64,000 bases of DNA. Source: Ulota crispa. Taxonomy: Eukaryota > Streptophyta > Bryopsida > Orthotrichales > Orthotrichaceae. Of this stretch, positions 34,072 to 47,477 are shown piece by piece (the stretch's first letter is position 1; each line of letters starts with the position of its first letter). The position numbers and the translations under genes were made by a program. Location: assembly GCA_963920765.1 (NCBI GenBank), contig OY987243.1, positions 6,014,001-6,078,000 of the forward strand. The letters run 5' to 3'. Below the pieces are notes generated by a model that made no database searches, was not told where the DNA came from, and was given only the letters and a program-made list of their open reading frames with translations.

Positions 34072-36894
34072 AGATGCTCTCAAATTTGAAACTCCTCCGC
34101 TAGTGTAGTGCGACTCTTTTGCAGTCACAAGTCTGGCTACTTGTTCAGAGTAGCTCAGTTTATGTGCGTAGTTTTTGACCATCCTCTCTTTGAAATTCTT
34201 GCAAACATTCTGTAGTTGAGACGATGAGACGTAGCTAGGAGGTGAACTGTACATACTGAGTCAGGTGATGAGTATTTTATAGTTCCTTGCCGAACAAACA
34301 CTTTGTATTGGAAGATTGACTGAAGGCGAACATACTCCCTTCGGCTCCAAAGGTCATTGAACTAGCCTCCTTCACAAAGTTACTTATACAAATGATTGGA
34401 TTTCAACGTTGGATTTGCAGTCTCTTGAAGTGTTTAGTTTCAAGTTTCTTGCAGTTGTTCTTGACAGGTTTGCCGCACTAAAGAAATCCAGAGGAAAGGC
34501 GGTGAAGAATACGGTATATCAGATAAGCGAAAAGTAGTCCCCTTGAACATTCATGTATACTTTGATGGTATTTTGTGAGACAGATGAAAGGTAAAATAGA
34601 ACCTCTTCTTCTAATGGACAGCATTGCAAGCCTTGGAGAATAGGAAGAATTTTGTTCGTCATACCATTTGAATTGGGCCTACTGGAATTGCTGTTGCATA
34701 GAGGGGGAAGTAAGGTAGGAATCTGTGAGAATATTTGGTGATTTGAAGTGAGTTTTTTTAATAATTCATGTAAGATATTTCATCATTGACGTAAGGTCTT
34801 GAAGAAATCATCATGATATTCACTTGAAGTCACCTAAAATCTCTCAAAAATGAAAAATGAAAAAGTCCTAATACGTAAGTTTTTTCCCAATTAAATAAAT
34901 AACTATTTTATGAATAGTTATCTCAAAAATTGTCCTTTATAATTAGTATTTCTCGGTTCATTTAACACCTTTCTCTAGGTTGCTATGCTTTATAGCAAAT
35001 TAATTATTTACACAAAGTAGCATTTGGTTCTTTGAGTACATAGTATACAACGTGCAATTAATTAAATTATGTTTAAAAACAAAATGTACCTTGACCCTCT
35101 TGTTTGAACAAGGAGTATATTTATATATTAATGTTGGTGTTTTTGTTTTGTTTTTTTGATTCATTGTACATTCTTCTACAATTCCAAGTGCACAGCTACA
35201 ATCCAAATGCAATATTTAGAGACTTTGTGATAAATCTACACTTGGTAGGGGTTGGAGGTTTTCTTGATTAGAGAAAGTGAAAGTTTTACACCATCCTAAA
35301 ATGATACTGAACTTCAAATTATTTTCACCATTAATCTTGAAGCAAAGTCACAAAAAAGATATCTGCAAAATAGTCAATATTTTGGAGTAGATGAGTTTAA
35401 GTGGTTGATGGACGTGCGATTTTGCACACTAGAATTCCATTAGGGTATTTATGAGCTCAAGAGAATGCCCCTATAGGAAGTGGTTGGAGGGGTCAAAAGT
35501 AATAAATTTTAGTGTCCTTTTCTTTATCATACAAGATAAATTTTTTATACCCGCTTGTAATTTGTAGTTTTTAAGAACAATAAGGAGGGGTGGGAGTAAG
35601 TGGGTTCCAATCATGCATGAGTAAATTAGCCATATTGTACCCAATTGAGCTTACCATGAGTACCATTTAAGTTTATTAAAAATAAACAATGGTTTCTTTA
35701 GTTGGCAATGACCAAAATGGTACACACTAGACGTCCTTGCATTTGTCATTGTCATGTTATAATATTGTTTTGCATCATCAAATCCTTTTGTCATGTAGCA
35801 TGGTACATTTGAGTACTTTATACAAGATAGAGACCCTTGTATAAGTACCTTATCTATGCTTCTCCTACCTAAATAAATATGGTAGAGTGTCAAGATTGGG
35901 AGGCCTTCTCTTGGGCTCAAATGTCCTCTAATGATAGAATCCTAGTCAAGAAGGTAGAAAACATTATATTTCAAAAAAAACTGATCATTAAAATTTACAG
36001 AAAACGAAAGGGAATTGCAAAAAAATATATTTAATAAGGACCAGTTGTACTAATGGCACATGTGATGGAGCCATTTACCAAGAACACCTTAGACTGCATA
36101 TTCGTTTTTCAAAATGTACTATTTTCATCTCCTCATTCATGGATGTAAAAGAGCTCGTCGCTTAAGCGAAGAGTGCAAGTTCCAAAAATCTTCATAAATT
36201 GAGAAAAACATCAAGAACGAAAAAACAACACTGCTTTGAGGTGATGAAATCCCCTATCAATTGCTATAAAGAACTGATAATTATATGGCCGATCTTATAA
36301 TAGGAACCATTCTCAAACGCAAATTGAGTAGATTTTAAAAGCTCCTACTTTAGGCAATTCAGATTGAGAAATGCTGATGGCGAGTTGGAGCAGTCCTTAA
36401 ACCCAACTGAACCATAAACCTACTCATGCACATAATCTGACTCTAGTAGGCATGGATTGCACCAGTAAAAACTGAATTCAGTCGTGGAACATGCCATTCA
36501 TGGCATGCTCAGAAAATGTCTTGTACATGTGTAACAACTGTGACAAAGAGTAGAGATCTCTCATCTCCTCCCACAGTTTACAAAATCAATTGCTTGCGTG
36601 AACGCGAGCGTGCCAACTCTGCGTCTTCTCATGTATCTCCCCAAATGAATAACCCTAAAGGCAACAATAACTTACTGCGTCTTCTTCACCGTGGGATGAA
36701 CAAGTTTTTTAGCTGTATGAAAGCCACGTTGTTCTGATAGCAGCGATCCACATAGCTTCATTGACCTGGGCCATGCACACCGGTCTTCACCTGGAAGGTC
36801 GAATTCTGCAAGTCTTAGTGGTAAATGTTTGGCTCGCTATGTCTCGTTGACGATCACGAATTTCTGTACACTACTCGTCAGAATATTTAAAGAT
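34072..36894. other. Intergenic region between convergent genes
   Basis: Holds the 3' UTRs of the F-box gene (+) and the unknown gene (-). AT-rich, no convincing ORF or bounded repeat. Confidence 0.4.
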
Positions 36895-38619
36895 CTAGAA
36901 GTTAGTTGAGAGCAAGCCTTCCAAAGGGAGAACTGCGCGGGCCATGGCATCCAGGTATGCCGCACCAGATTCCAAGTTTTGGAGCCAGGCGACTTCGCCA
37001 CTCGCAATTGCGTTCCGTAGAAGGTTCATAGCTTCTTTGGATGAGTCGCTACATCTGGACAGTTCTTTGTCGATCTCTTCAAACTCCTGCTCTAACTCCC
37101 GAATCTCTGCAACTGTGTGCATGTTGGCTAGGATATATTTGAGGTTTGAGGCAGCTCGCAAGAACTGATCACGCTTCTCTTGAACCGAATTTTCTTTTGG
37201 GATCCCCGATTGCTGCCCGCTACGTGCTCTCGAGGGATTCTCCGCTACGGATTGACAAAGTACATTGTCGAGGAGCGCCTGAACAAGCAAAAGGATGAGT
37301 TTGTACATGAGCTCAAGACATTATAAAACAAGAACAAATTTAGAATCATAATTCAGAGTCACTTGTGGAGAACGAGCTATACTTGTGACAAATGTAGCAA
37401 TCTCGGCTCGGAAATCACTGATACAATTGTCTCAGGTGTCTGAATGATACATGGGAAGTAAATTGGGGAAAGATTCACTACCTCCAACCACTCGATGTCC
37501 CTCTCCGACGGCATCAAATGTAGTTGATTCTCAGCGTCATTGATCCAAGATTGAATCGCTTTTACTTCACGTTCTGCTGCCTCCGTTCTCCTCAGCATAA
37601 TCTCGAGGCTATTGCGAAACCTTTCTTCACAGCACCGAGTCTCATTAGTATGTGCTGATGACATGAAGGTTAAGAGGAAATTGGCCATACGGAGACTAAG
37701 CTCTCCTTGCTCCTTTCTTTGAGGATGCAGAGAAGGAGTAAGTGCTTGCTTGATAGCACTTACAGCAAGTTGTCTCCTGGTATTCACTTTCTCGTTGGAA
37801 GGTTGCGAGATAACCCCAGATAATCGAAAGCCCCTAGACTGTCCCACGTATGTCTTTGCCTGCAATCAGACATAATTTGTAGTTTGAAGATCTAAATAGC
37901 ATTGCGTGTGAGTATTAAATGTTGAAGTTCTCACTCGTGAGCTTGAGCAGTTCAAGGCGGGCTGGAACACTTTTAAATAATCATCTTCCCAAAAGATGTG
38001 TGTGTTCCTAATGTTCATGCACAAGGCGAGGAAGAATGAAAAGCATTCAGCAAAGATCCTGAAATTGAGCATTGATTCCTATCAAGTTGGCAGGCGGTCA
38101 ATAGCACAGGTGTTTCACAATCGAAAAAGAGCAATGGTTTCAGTGCCATTGAGTGATTATTAAGGACAACAATTATCTCACCTTAATTCGACGATTTGAT
38201 GCCACCTGCCCACAGGAATGATCAACCCTAGCGCCGGGACCCGGCACTGAAGATGGTTTCTCATGGATAGCTACCTCGTTCTTGGGATTTCCAGGACTCC
38301 AGGACTGTATTTTTTTCCATGCAGCCAACACTCTGCTTGAACCGGCTTCATGAAGCGTCTGTTCCCATGGTTTTTTGCAGACTGCGCCTTCAGAAGTGCT
38401 CCAAAATCCATGGCCATTGCCGTAAACATCAAAGTACGACCCAGAGGAAGTAGAAGAGGATAATTTCCGCTTACAAGAATGAGGAACCTTTTCCGTACGA
38501 AAACAGCATTTGATTCTAGGTAAGGAAAAAAGACACTGCACTTGTTTAGAGACAGGAATATCTAAGAGGTTAGGGGTTTGACCACAGCTAGAGAGGTGCA
38601 GATGAGTAGTTCGACCCAT
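36895..38619 (-). CDS. Unknown protein, three exons, 399 aa, possibly plastid-targeted
   Basis: On the minus strand, exons 38619-38182, 37859-37482 and 37278-36895 are all joined in phase 0 at GT/AG sites, giving 399 codons plus stop. The N-terminal 75 residues are rich in S, T, C, K and R and poor in acidic residues (MGRTTHLHLSSCGQTPNLLD). They contain SSSTSSGSYFDVYGNGHGFW, a transit-peptide-like composition. Exon 2 contains RRQLAVSAIKQALTPSLHP and a helical stretch, LEIMLRRTEAAEREVKAIQS. Exon 3 is helical and charged (LKYILANMHTVAEIRELEQE, EEIDKELSRCSDSSKEAMNL) and ends AVLPLEGLLSTNF. Coiled-coil character is likely. I do not recognise a domain or family. The clean phase and open frames argue that it is a real, functional gene. 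Confidence 0.75.
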
Positions 38620-38914
38620 GGTGCCTGTATAGACAAAAATCTACTGCTGGCAAATTATGTTGCAGTTCATTGTGGCTGAGCAATCCTTGCTGAGTGGCCT
38701 TCCATGCAGATTCGAGTACAGCTCTTCATTGGCAGACGAGAAGGCATCTCGAGTGAGCAAAAGACAGACCAGATACAGACGTTTACGTCGTACGCTACCA
38801 TGAGAGCCCCGTATAGCTGCAAAGGCATCATGCAATCATTACGTCAGGTCGTGAATTAACAATGATAAGATGATATGCAGTGGTAGGTGTCAATGTCTGT
38901 CTGTACAACTTCCT

Positions 38915-39560
38915 TACCGTCTTCTGAAAAAAAGTCCAAGAGCTCAGATTCTGAACTGTTTTTAAATTATTAATCTACGTCGTACCTAGAGAATGCAAGC
39001 AAACTAGAGTTAGTGAAACAAAACCAGGTCGATAAGAGATCTGCACTGCCTCCAAGGCCAGACGACACTCCCGATGAAACAGACAAGGATTCAACTCACA
39101 CAACCAACAAGTGTCTAACTTGATGCAGAAGATTTTAGATTCCAGTGACAAAAATCCAGTCAATCTCATGAAATCCAATACGATACCCTTAGAGAACATG
39201 GAAGACACTCTCGCACACCGAAACCAAATGCAAACGCTCTACAGAACGAGACCAAACCCTTGCACACAATATACATAACACACACTCAGAATGCCGTACA
39301 ATCTAATCATTGCCTTCTGACAAACGGCTTTAAGAGCTCAGATTCCGTTCAGAGCCATTATTTCCACTAAAATCCGCTTAGTAAGCAAATTAGAGATACC
39401 GAGTCAAAATCAGGTCGATAAGTGAGCTAAAATTGGATCCAACGGTTCAAAGAAATAGGCAAGGATTCCACTCGCACTGCCAGATTAACGTCGCGGATTT
39501 CAGGATCCAGTAAGCAACATTCTGCGCACTCGTGGTATCCAATCTAATTCCACTAAAAGA
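38915..39560. repeat. Diverged direct duplication in the upstream region
   Basis: 38915-39200 and 39305-39560 align in order: AAGAGCTCAGATTC, AGCAAA-TAGAG, A-CAGGTCGATAAG, GGCAAGGATTC-ACTC, GATTTYAG-ATCCAGT and ATCCAAT. A duplicated unit of about 390 bp with many substitutions. Confidence 0.55.
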
Positions 39561-40069
39561 ACAGAAAATGAAAGAACCTGTCGCTGGCAAATTCAACGAA
39601 GGAAACAACAAACATATAATGCGGGTGCCCTACTATACAACACCTAATGCCTTTCAAACAAACATGTCAACACATCGCTCAGAATGCCGCGAACTCTGAC
39701 CTTAGCCGGCAACTCCAAAAAGTGCGACGAAGCAAGTTACATCACCAGAATCGATCACAACTGAGGAGTGTGGAAATCAGCAACAGAGGTAATTCAAACT
39801 GTGCAATCTCTTGTGAAAAGGCATCGGTAGTAACCAAATCTTCGCCCGATAAACGCTAAGCCAATAAAGTTCCGTCGTCCACCGTAGCGACAGCCCCGCA
39901 CACCTGTGTAGCCCCCTCTGAAGCGCGCCGGCAGTAAATTGGCACGATTAAAAACGAAGAGAGGAAGCAGCCAGGCCGCACACGAATGGCGATGCGAGAG
40001 GTGTGTGAGGGAGAGGAAGTGGAGGAGGAGGTTGCGTAACAAGGCGCGGCACGTGGTGGAGGGAATGAT

Positions 40070-40101
40070 GAGGACGAGGAGGAGGACGACGACGACGACG
40101 G
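40070..40101. repeat. GAGGA/GAC trinucleotide microsatellite
   Basis: A purine-rich GAGGACGAGGAGGAG run followed by five GAC units. It lies in the presumed promoter/5' UTR of the minus-strand gene. Confidence 0.7.
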
Positions 40102-40269
40102 AGCAGTTGTTGAAGCCGTTGGCCGCCCGAGCAGCGAAGCGAGATGAGACCGTTGGCCACACAAGCCCAGGCACTTCTCTCTACAGGATTACGTACGTCG
40201 TCATCGTCGCCGTCGCTATCGCCGTCGTCGTTATCATCCACGTCCTCGGAATTTCCACCCTGGATTAAA

Positions 40270-40923
40270 CCCCTAAATGCCCAAGGGCTTTTTTGAGCTT
40301 CTACGAATTTTCTTAGTATTGAACAAAGAGCCAACATTTTGATAAGTTGTCTTGATTTATTTTAAACTGTAACTATACAGATTCAAACTAATTCAAACTA
40401 GATATTTTAGAGATCGCATAGAAAAAGAAAATACAACAATATCACTTATGGATTGAAAGATTATTATGTTTGATCAAGAGGGTGTTAAAATTGTGAAAAT
40501 GACCTGAAATCTTTCAATCTTTTTTTTCATGTCAAATCTAAAAAAGAGTAACAAAAAAAATATTATGTCAAAGGACATAACATATATAAACTTCAATCAA
40601 TTTACGGCTTTTCAAGATCTTTTCTACATTTTTTTTAAATGAATTTCTAGTCTAATTTTTTCTCCAATATCTAGTGTATTTAAGGCTCATTTCCAAGGGA
40701 TCTCAACACTAAGAAAGTCAAGATTGCAATGGACACCTTTGCACAAGATCTTGATTTGGAAAATCTCAATCAATCATTTTCAAAATCAAATTTTTGATGC
40801 CAAAACTAGACTTGAAAAAGAGTATATCAAAAATGCAAGCTAATAAAATTAGCAACTTAGTTAGGTTTATAGAAGTTCAAAATTTTGTTGACACCAAAAT
40901 GTGGTGCCTTGGGCATTTATGGG
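40270..40923. mobile_element. TTAA-flanked (piggyBac-like) MITE, copy b
   Basis: TTAAA lies at 40265-40269 and 40924-40928. The left end CCCCTAAATGCCCAAGGGCT is mirrored by a right end reading inwards CCCATAAATGCCCAAGGCAC. The interior shares AATATCACTTATGGATTGAA, the GAGGGTGTTAAAA block and CTTTCAATC with the other copies. 654 bp, non-coding. Confidence 0.72.
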
Positions 40924-41929
40924 TTAAACTAAATATTACATTTATGTTGCCCTACTCTAATTCCCCTCATTTTACATTACATAAATAATTATTGATACTT
41001 CTAGTAATTTTCATCAATAATTATTGCAATAAATATTTTCTAGTGGGTTTGACAACAATAATGAAGCTGTGGAAAAACAAACTACTATAGTGGTGTCCAA
41101 GTTGTAAAACCATATGAAATTTTAATATTTAGAGAATTGAATGTGCCTCCAAGTGACCAAAACAATGAGTCATGAGTTAAATTTTAGGGTAAGGCAACCT
41201 GATTGTTAAAGGAACCTAAAATGAAATATTTGGTGTAGCATTATCTTCAAGTTACACAAGAGTTGGTCTCCAAACAAGTGTTCAAGTAGAAGTTTCAACT
41301 TTGCTAGGTAGTTTTTGCTTTTTGGCGGATTCAATTGGATTTTTACATTGGTTGGTTTCAATTGTAATCTTCCAATATTTTTCAGCTAACCTTTTCCAAT
41401 ATATTTTTCAAGATTTGTAACCAAGTAGTAAAATTCTATTGCATTATTCCACAAAATAATTGTATCATTAAGAACATTGTTGTGGTCACTTGACAACCCC
41501 TATGTAGCTACAAGCATAACATTTTTCTATATTTGTGGTAATCATTCAATTGTGATGTTTCTTTTTAATATTATTTGACATAAAGAAGGTTCTTTCACAT
41601 GTAATTGTATTCACTCATTGACAATTAGCTACTTCAAAAAGAATAAGCAAATCAGGATCTTTCAATTTCAAATACAAACACTAACTAGTTGAAATTTGAA
41701 GATTCCCACATGTAATATCCATCCACTTAGTGGATTGCTACGGCTTGAAAGCAAAACAAGCTTCCTTGTAAGTTGAAGCATCTACTACATGATATAATAG
41801 GGGATCCCTTACATTTTTCTTGTTTTTAAAGCTAATTAATTAGGACTCTATTGCAAAATGACAATTCAAATTGCTTTTGATGCACATAAACTAGATCTAA
41901 GATTTTAAAAGCATCATTCTACACAAATC

Positions 41930-42700
41930 TAGCTCCTAGAGCATCCCATATTGCTTTAGCATGCAACTTTGAGATATAAGTGCAATTTCTAAATCAACAC
42001 CAAAATCCAAACAAATTTCTACGTGTATGAATATTATGAAAGTTAAACTTCATTATTTTGCTAAACAAGCAAAAAAGGCGTATAGCAAAGAGTTCAAACT
42101 CTAATATTGCATGGAGTCTTGTATTTGGATTAAAGATATTTAGGTTTAAGTCACACAAGTCTACTAAAAAACACATTTTGATTGTAGCTATTTCACTCTT
42201 CACTAAGGAACCTATAGAGGAGATACCAACAAAAAAATTGTTTTTTTTTTTTTGAAAATTTAGACAACTTCTGCAAAATATCAATTAAGAAGTATGGGAT
42301 GTACATAAACTTAAACTCTCTTAATTTAGAGTATGATGATGAGCATATTACCTCCTCTTTAGAAGTAGATGTTTGATGCAAGAAAATCATAACAAACTCT
42401 AAAATATCACATGAAATACTAATTGCTTGACATTCTGATAACCACTTTACTTTATGATAACAAATTAGTTTTTTGCGCATTATTTAATGCAAAATGTAGA
42501 GCTTGAAGAGCATATTTGTATATTGAAAACATTTTAAAATGTCCACACAAGAAATTCAAAATAACATCAACCTCATTGAAAATCTTTGTGTAAGAAGTCT
42601 CTCTTTACACTTCTATAGTAACAATATATGTTCTGTGCACTACATGATAAGTGGAGGTGATAAAATGATTTAACTTTTTGACTGAGTTGCCACTCTATTA
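41930..42700 (-). pseudogene. Decayed hAT-type (ZNF862-like) transposase fragment
   Basis: Minus-strand translation gives pieces in several frames that line up with the C-terminal half of hAT transposases of the zinc finger 862-like group: VDVILNFLCGHFKM, HKVKWLSECQAISISCDILE, SSYSKLREFKFMYIPYFLID, then YLLYRFLSEE and, after a frame change, SSIGSLVKSEIATIKMCFLV. The KWLS motif and the order (VRWLS, L-D-FKF-Y-HFL-D, SIGSLVKS) are what that group shows. Several stops and frame changes. A dead remnant; boundaries are approximate. Confidence 0.45.
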
Positions 42701-44692
42701 CTTCTTTCAACCATGGCTACAACCCCATCAAAGCCAAAGATAAATCCAACGTACTTCTAAACATCTAAGCTCCAAGTCTTTAATACTATGAACAAGATCT
42801 CAAGTATTACTTTAGAGGGTAGTTGCAAGAATGACCTGCCGGTTTTGTTTCAAACACCCTTAGTACTATGTAGTACTTTGAAGTACTACGAGCTTTTGAA
42901 ATAATTTTTTAAAAATAAAATAAAATACAAAAAATTTGTAAAGCACTTAAAATAGCACACTTGTGAAAATTCAGACCTAGAAATTTTTTATTCTAAAATT
43001 TATGCACAAAACAAAATCACCAACAAAAAGCCAATTGCTTTTTAGAAAATAAATTCAAAAAAATAAAATAAAAAATGCATTTGAAAACCCATTAAACACA
43101 TTCACATAGTACAATTGCTTTGTTGAGGAATTTCCTTGTATTTTGCCAATGAAGGGAGATAGAATGCCCACTTTGAGATAATGTAGATGCCATGGAATTT
43201 ATAATTTTGCAAAACCCTTTTAAAAATGCATGTAAGCATGCTCCATAAACAACACCCCTGATTTATAACCCTAGAAAAGCTTTTTTGGACCCAAAATAGT
43301 ACTAAAAACTTCCAAAAAGGCCAAGGTAGACACCAATTTGGGGGCTATTCAAAAATAGCAAAATAATTTTAAAAAATACCAGAAAATCACTGAACATCAA
43401 TAACTTGCACATTCACATTACCCTAAAAGGACAGGTCATTATGGCTTTTTTTACAAAAGTTACAAGCAAAAAACAAGCCACAGAAGGTGAAGGGGACAAA
43501 ATGTGGTACAAATCATTCTTACAATCACCCTAAACTCTTTTTTTCATCTTCCATCCATGAAAAGTCAAGGAAAAATGCTACATGAAGACCTCCCTCTACA
43601 TATGTTACAAAAACTACTAAATAACCTTCAACACATACATTTGTTGACTAATCTACAGCAAACCAAAAAAACTTAGATCTCTAATTTTATCTTTTGGATG
43701 AAACTTAAGACACTTAATAATTTATTAGTACGTGTTTTATATCTTTGTATGATTCTTTAGTTATAATTGTGCTACATGCACACAAAAAATACAAAGTAGA
43801 AAATCTTTGAAATAGAACTGATTGTTTTCCTATAAGATATACAACTCTAAAGAAATATTAGAATGCTTTGTCACTTGCACAATTTGCAAGTGCAACTCAA
43901 TTTTTTTGATTCTTGACTTTTACATAGAGCCCATGCCAATTTTATAGATTCAATAGTTTTTGCATGATTTGGCAGTGTTGGTACTTTCATATTACCAAAT
44001 TTCTCAATTGCATTAGCATATTTTTCATTTATGCTTCTACAAATTTTACAAAAATCCTACTTATTTTACAATCAGGTTCCATTGACTCAAACATTTTTAA
44101 CCACATATACCTCAATTCATCATTTGATTTTTCAATAACATTGTTTTTCTTCAAAATTACATGAAATCAACAAAGATGGAATTTTTTTCAAATTTTCAAA
44201 TTGTGATAATTGTTTTACAAGATCAACTAAGGTAGAAGGCTTGTAAATGGACCATCTAAGCAAAAGTGCGCTTATGTGGAAAAATCAGGGCAACTTGGTT
44301 AAACAGAAGTATTTTTGGTAGAAAGCCAAAGAAGAGACAATTATGTGGCCATTTAATTTGATATTTTTTGAGTTAGTATGAATTAACTACAGTTTATCTA
44401 AGCAAAAGGTTCATATGTAGCTATTCTTAATCATAGGTGGTAGCATTTATGATGCTAAGACCGCTTGTAAATGGAGCACATGAGTCCTAAAAGCAACCAC
44501 TACAAAGTCAAGAATGCTCCAGTAAGGCTCTTAAAGCATGCAAGCACCCATTCCATATTCTAATACTTAAATTATGGTTGAGGATAAGTTTTCATTTATT
44601 TTAGTATGACATATATCTATATTTTACTGAAAATCAAATCTAAACACAATTATGACCAACAAGCATATTCAAGAGTGACTCGTGTCATTCTC
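42701..44692. other. Gene-free AT-rich stretch
   Basis: About 2 kb of very AT-rich DNA. It may include the rest of the hAT remnant, but no alignable motif was found. Confidence 0.35.
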
Positions 44693-44695
44693 TTA

Positions 44696-45197
44696 GAGCA
44701 TCTCCACCAGTTGGCTTTGGCCTGTGATTTATTGTGGCCTTAGGATTGTTTTTAATTTTAGAGTGTCCATTGTTGACATGGTGATGGCAAATTTTTGCCC
44801 AGCCGCGTCAAAGAAGGCTCTAGGCACTCTCAACTACCGTGGTATTTTTCATTTGTAGCAAGCTTGAATCATGGCTCTGACACTTTTATTTATTGCCTTC
44901 ATGGTTGGTGAGGCCCCAATTTATTTGCCATCAGTTCTCTAAAGTCTAAACTGCTAACTTGCCCATGGTGTTGTGGCAAAGATGCCTAGAGCATCCCATG
45001 CCGCTATGACAAAGATGCGTGGAGCATCCAAAAATTGCAGTTATTTTTGGCATAGCTTTTAATCCCAAACCTTATAATGCGTCCTCTTAAACTCAATCCA
45101 GTGGACACAAGAATTATATAACAAGCCAATTCTCCATGAAGGGACCGGGTTGAGTCATATGGCGTGTCATTCCACTGGCCAACCGGTGGAGATGCTC
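44696..45197. mobile_element. PIF/Harbinger-like MITE (GAGCATCTCCACC ends)
   Basis: The terminal repeat GAGCATCTCCACCAGTTGGC is mirrored by GCCAACCGGTGGAGATGCTC. TTA target duplications lie at 44693-44695 and 45198-45200. 502 bp, non-coding. GAGCATCTCCA ends with a TTA target are typical of plant PIF/Harbinger MITEs. Confidence 0.78.
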
Positions 45198-45200
45198 TTA

Positions 45201-46085
45201 AATTCCTCAAATAGTGCATACACAAGTACAATTTTTGAACACAAAATATGTAACCCAATCAAGAACCCTTGTGCATTGTTTTTGTGACCCTTACATGGTC
45301 CATTCAAAATTCCAGCTCCAAATTAAAGCCTCCTACTTTACAATAAATATGTAACACATTGACTTTTGTTTGTTGCCATGATTTTTCAAAAAAAAAAAAA
45401 CTATAACTGAGATGATCAATTTAAAAGAATAATAAAACAAATCGATCCTATATTGCAGTTTAGCAAAATTTGACATAAACAAGGAAAAAATGTTGACCTT
45501 ACAAAAGAAAATATCTACACATACTACTTGCAAGATCAAAAGCAATAATTTACTTCATTCTTTTTGCATCAACAATATAAAAACACACACCCAAAAACTA
45601 TGCAGCAACTTTGAATCTAGACTTGCCAACAATGTCAAAAGGAGAAGGATTAATTGATAACTTGGAAGGGTGTAAGAAATATTGATCAATAACTTCTACA
45701 TGAGCAATAATATACAATGGATGGACAACTTTGGAGGGCGTAGCAATGCTAGAGCAATTTGGAGCAAGGGAAGTTTGCTGAGGATGTAATAACATTTAGG
45801 GGAAAAAAATTGGTTAACAACTCAAAAAGATTATCAAAATCATGCAAGGAATGTTAGAACTTCAACAAAATATCTCCAAGGAAAAATAAACAACGTTGGA
45901 AATCAAAGCGATTAAATATGTAGAAGCACAATTAGGAGTAGAGCAAAAATTCCAATCATGGAGGAAGAAGAGTTGACATTTGCAGCAATGTTGGAAAAAT
46001 TTCAAGAGCAGAGCACCAATTTTGAAGTAGGAGGAGCTTCAATGTGCATTCAAAATTGACACTTTGCAATCCATCACAAGTAATA
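45201..46085. other. Gene-free spacer
   Basis: AT-rich, no supported gene. A short minus-strand open stretch near 45600-45795 has no family resemblance. Confidence 0.35.
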
Positions 46086-46662
46086 TTCCCTCTGTTTCTG
46101 AAAGAAACCTTTAATTGAGAATGTGTGAGGAATTAAGGAATATTAACAACAATAACTAGAAATTATTGGATATTAGGCTTAAACTATTCCAAACTCAAAT
46201 TTAGTTTTTTCTAGAATTAAGGTTTTTTTAAAAAGAGAGGAAATTAGTACCAAAGTTTTGAAATTCCAAGTATTTTGTTATTGTCACAAATAGTTAGAAA
46301 AATGACTAGTATGAAGTGTGTCAATGCAATTGTAAGTAAAGAACAAGTTATCTTAGTTGCCCAAGTAGTTTCATCTATCAAAAAATCAAATCTTAATGTT
46401 GATATTATTGATGATTTTAGCCTAATGATAGGGACATTTTGCAAACAAAAATCACTAAATCAAGTTTGCATTGCTAGCATTAGCAATTGATGAGCATGAA
46501 AAGCTTTAAAAAGATCATCAAAGATGCCAAGCATTTCACTTTATTTTAGAGATAAGCATAGGTTTTGTTTTTTACAAAAATCAAGTCAATAGACAAACAC
46601 ATGTATTTTTTTTAAACAAAAAAAAGAGCATGAATCCGGGTTTCTTTCAAAGACAGAGGGAG
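46086..46662. mobile_element. Stowaway-like (Tc1/mariner) non-autonomous element
   Basis: The left end TTCCCTCTGTTTCTGAAAGA, preceded by TA, is mirrored by a right end reading inwards CTCCCTCTGTCTTTGAAAGA. CTCCCTC...-type ends are typical of plant Stowaway MITEs. At 577 bp it is longer than most, and the TA at the right flank is not intact. Confidence 0.5.
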
Positions 46663-47477
46663 CTGAAGAGAGTGAGGAGACATGCCTTCTAGGGTAAAGA
46701 TTTGGAGATTCAAACAACAAAGGGTCCTTCATATCTATTGAAAGAAAGTGATAGGCTGGGATGGCAACAATGGAAGGTTAAGGGTCAAGAGAAAAGTAAG
46801 GAAGTGTCAATACTGCCAAGAAGATTGCCATGTAGCATCATGCATGACGTTGAACACCAAGAGTGGGCTAACACGTGGGAGAATAAGAGCAAGGGAGGAG
46901 TAGTGTTTTTTTTTTCACCTACCACGCACCACGTGCCCTCCTAGGAATGGAGAATTCCGAGAGGGAGAGAGGAGCATTGGTCCAATTTTTGACAGGGTGG
47001 CCTCATGAGGCCCAAAAAAAAGACATTGGGGAGGACCATTGTTGATTGGAATATTGCGAATATACATATGTGCTTTACGGTGTCCTTCCATATGAGACCA
47101 GAGGCCAATGAAACTTATTGTAAATCACTAATAATCGGTCAAGTGAGAGTTTTTGTTTTTTGGAATTCCATCCAATTGATTATTAGTGAGCTTCACCGAT
47201 CACTACTCTTACGTGGAAGGACGTCCTTAGAACCATATTCTAGCCCTTGTTATTAACCAAGAGTTTATTTATCAAATCAACATATATCCAATTTTTTAAG
47301 AAATAGGCAAGCCAAAATCCACTCCTCCACAATATTAGCTGCAGAAATTTTGCATAGTTGTCTTTTTTTTTTTCCAATTAATTTATAATATGTTTACATT
47401 TATCTTTGGTTTTACAACCTACTCATTCAAAATCCAACTGGTTTTTTTTCCACACACCAGTCGGCTAACAATACACT
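46663..47477. other. Gene-free spacer
   Basis: No supported ORF or bounded repeat. Two short homopolymer T runs. Confidence 0.35.

Larger units (their letters stand above)
38620..40269 (-). promoter_or_regulatory. Upstream region (5' UTR, 5' intron or promoter) of the unknown gene
   Basis: Between 39880 and 40260 the DNA becomes GC-rich, with CT-rich runs on the minus strand (CTCCTCCTCCACTTCCTCTC) typical of plant 5' UTRs. A long 5' UTR intron down to 38620 is plausible. Short overlapping ORFs on both strands here show no family resemblance. The region includes a diverged direct duplication (38915-39560) and a (GAC)n microsatellite. Confidence 0.4.

Noticed and set aside
39939-40337. Overlapping ORFs on both strands near 40 kb
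   Set aside because: They come from a GC- and trinucleotide-rich region, show low-complexity residues and no family resemblance; a promoter/5' UTR is more likely.
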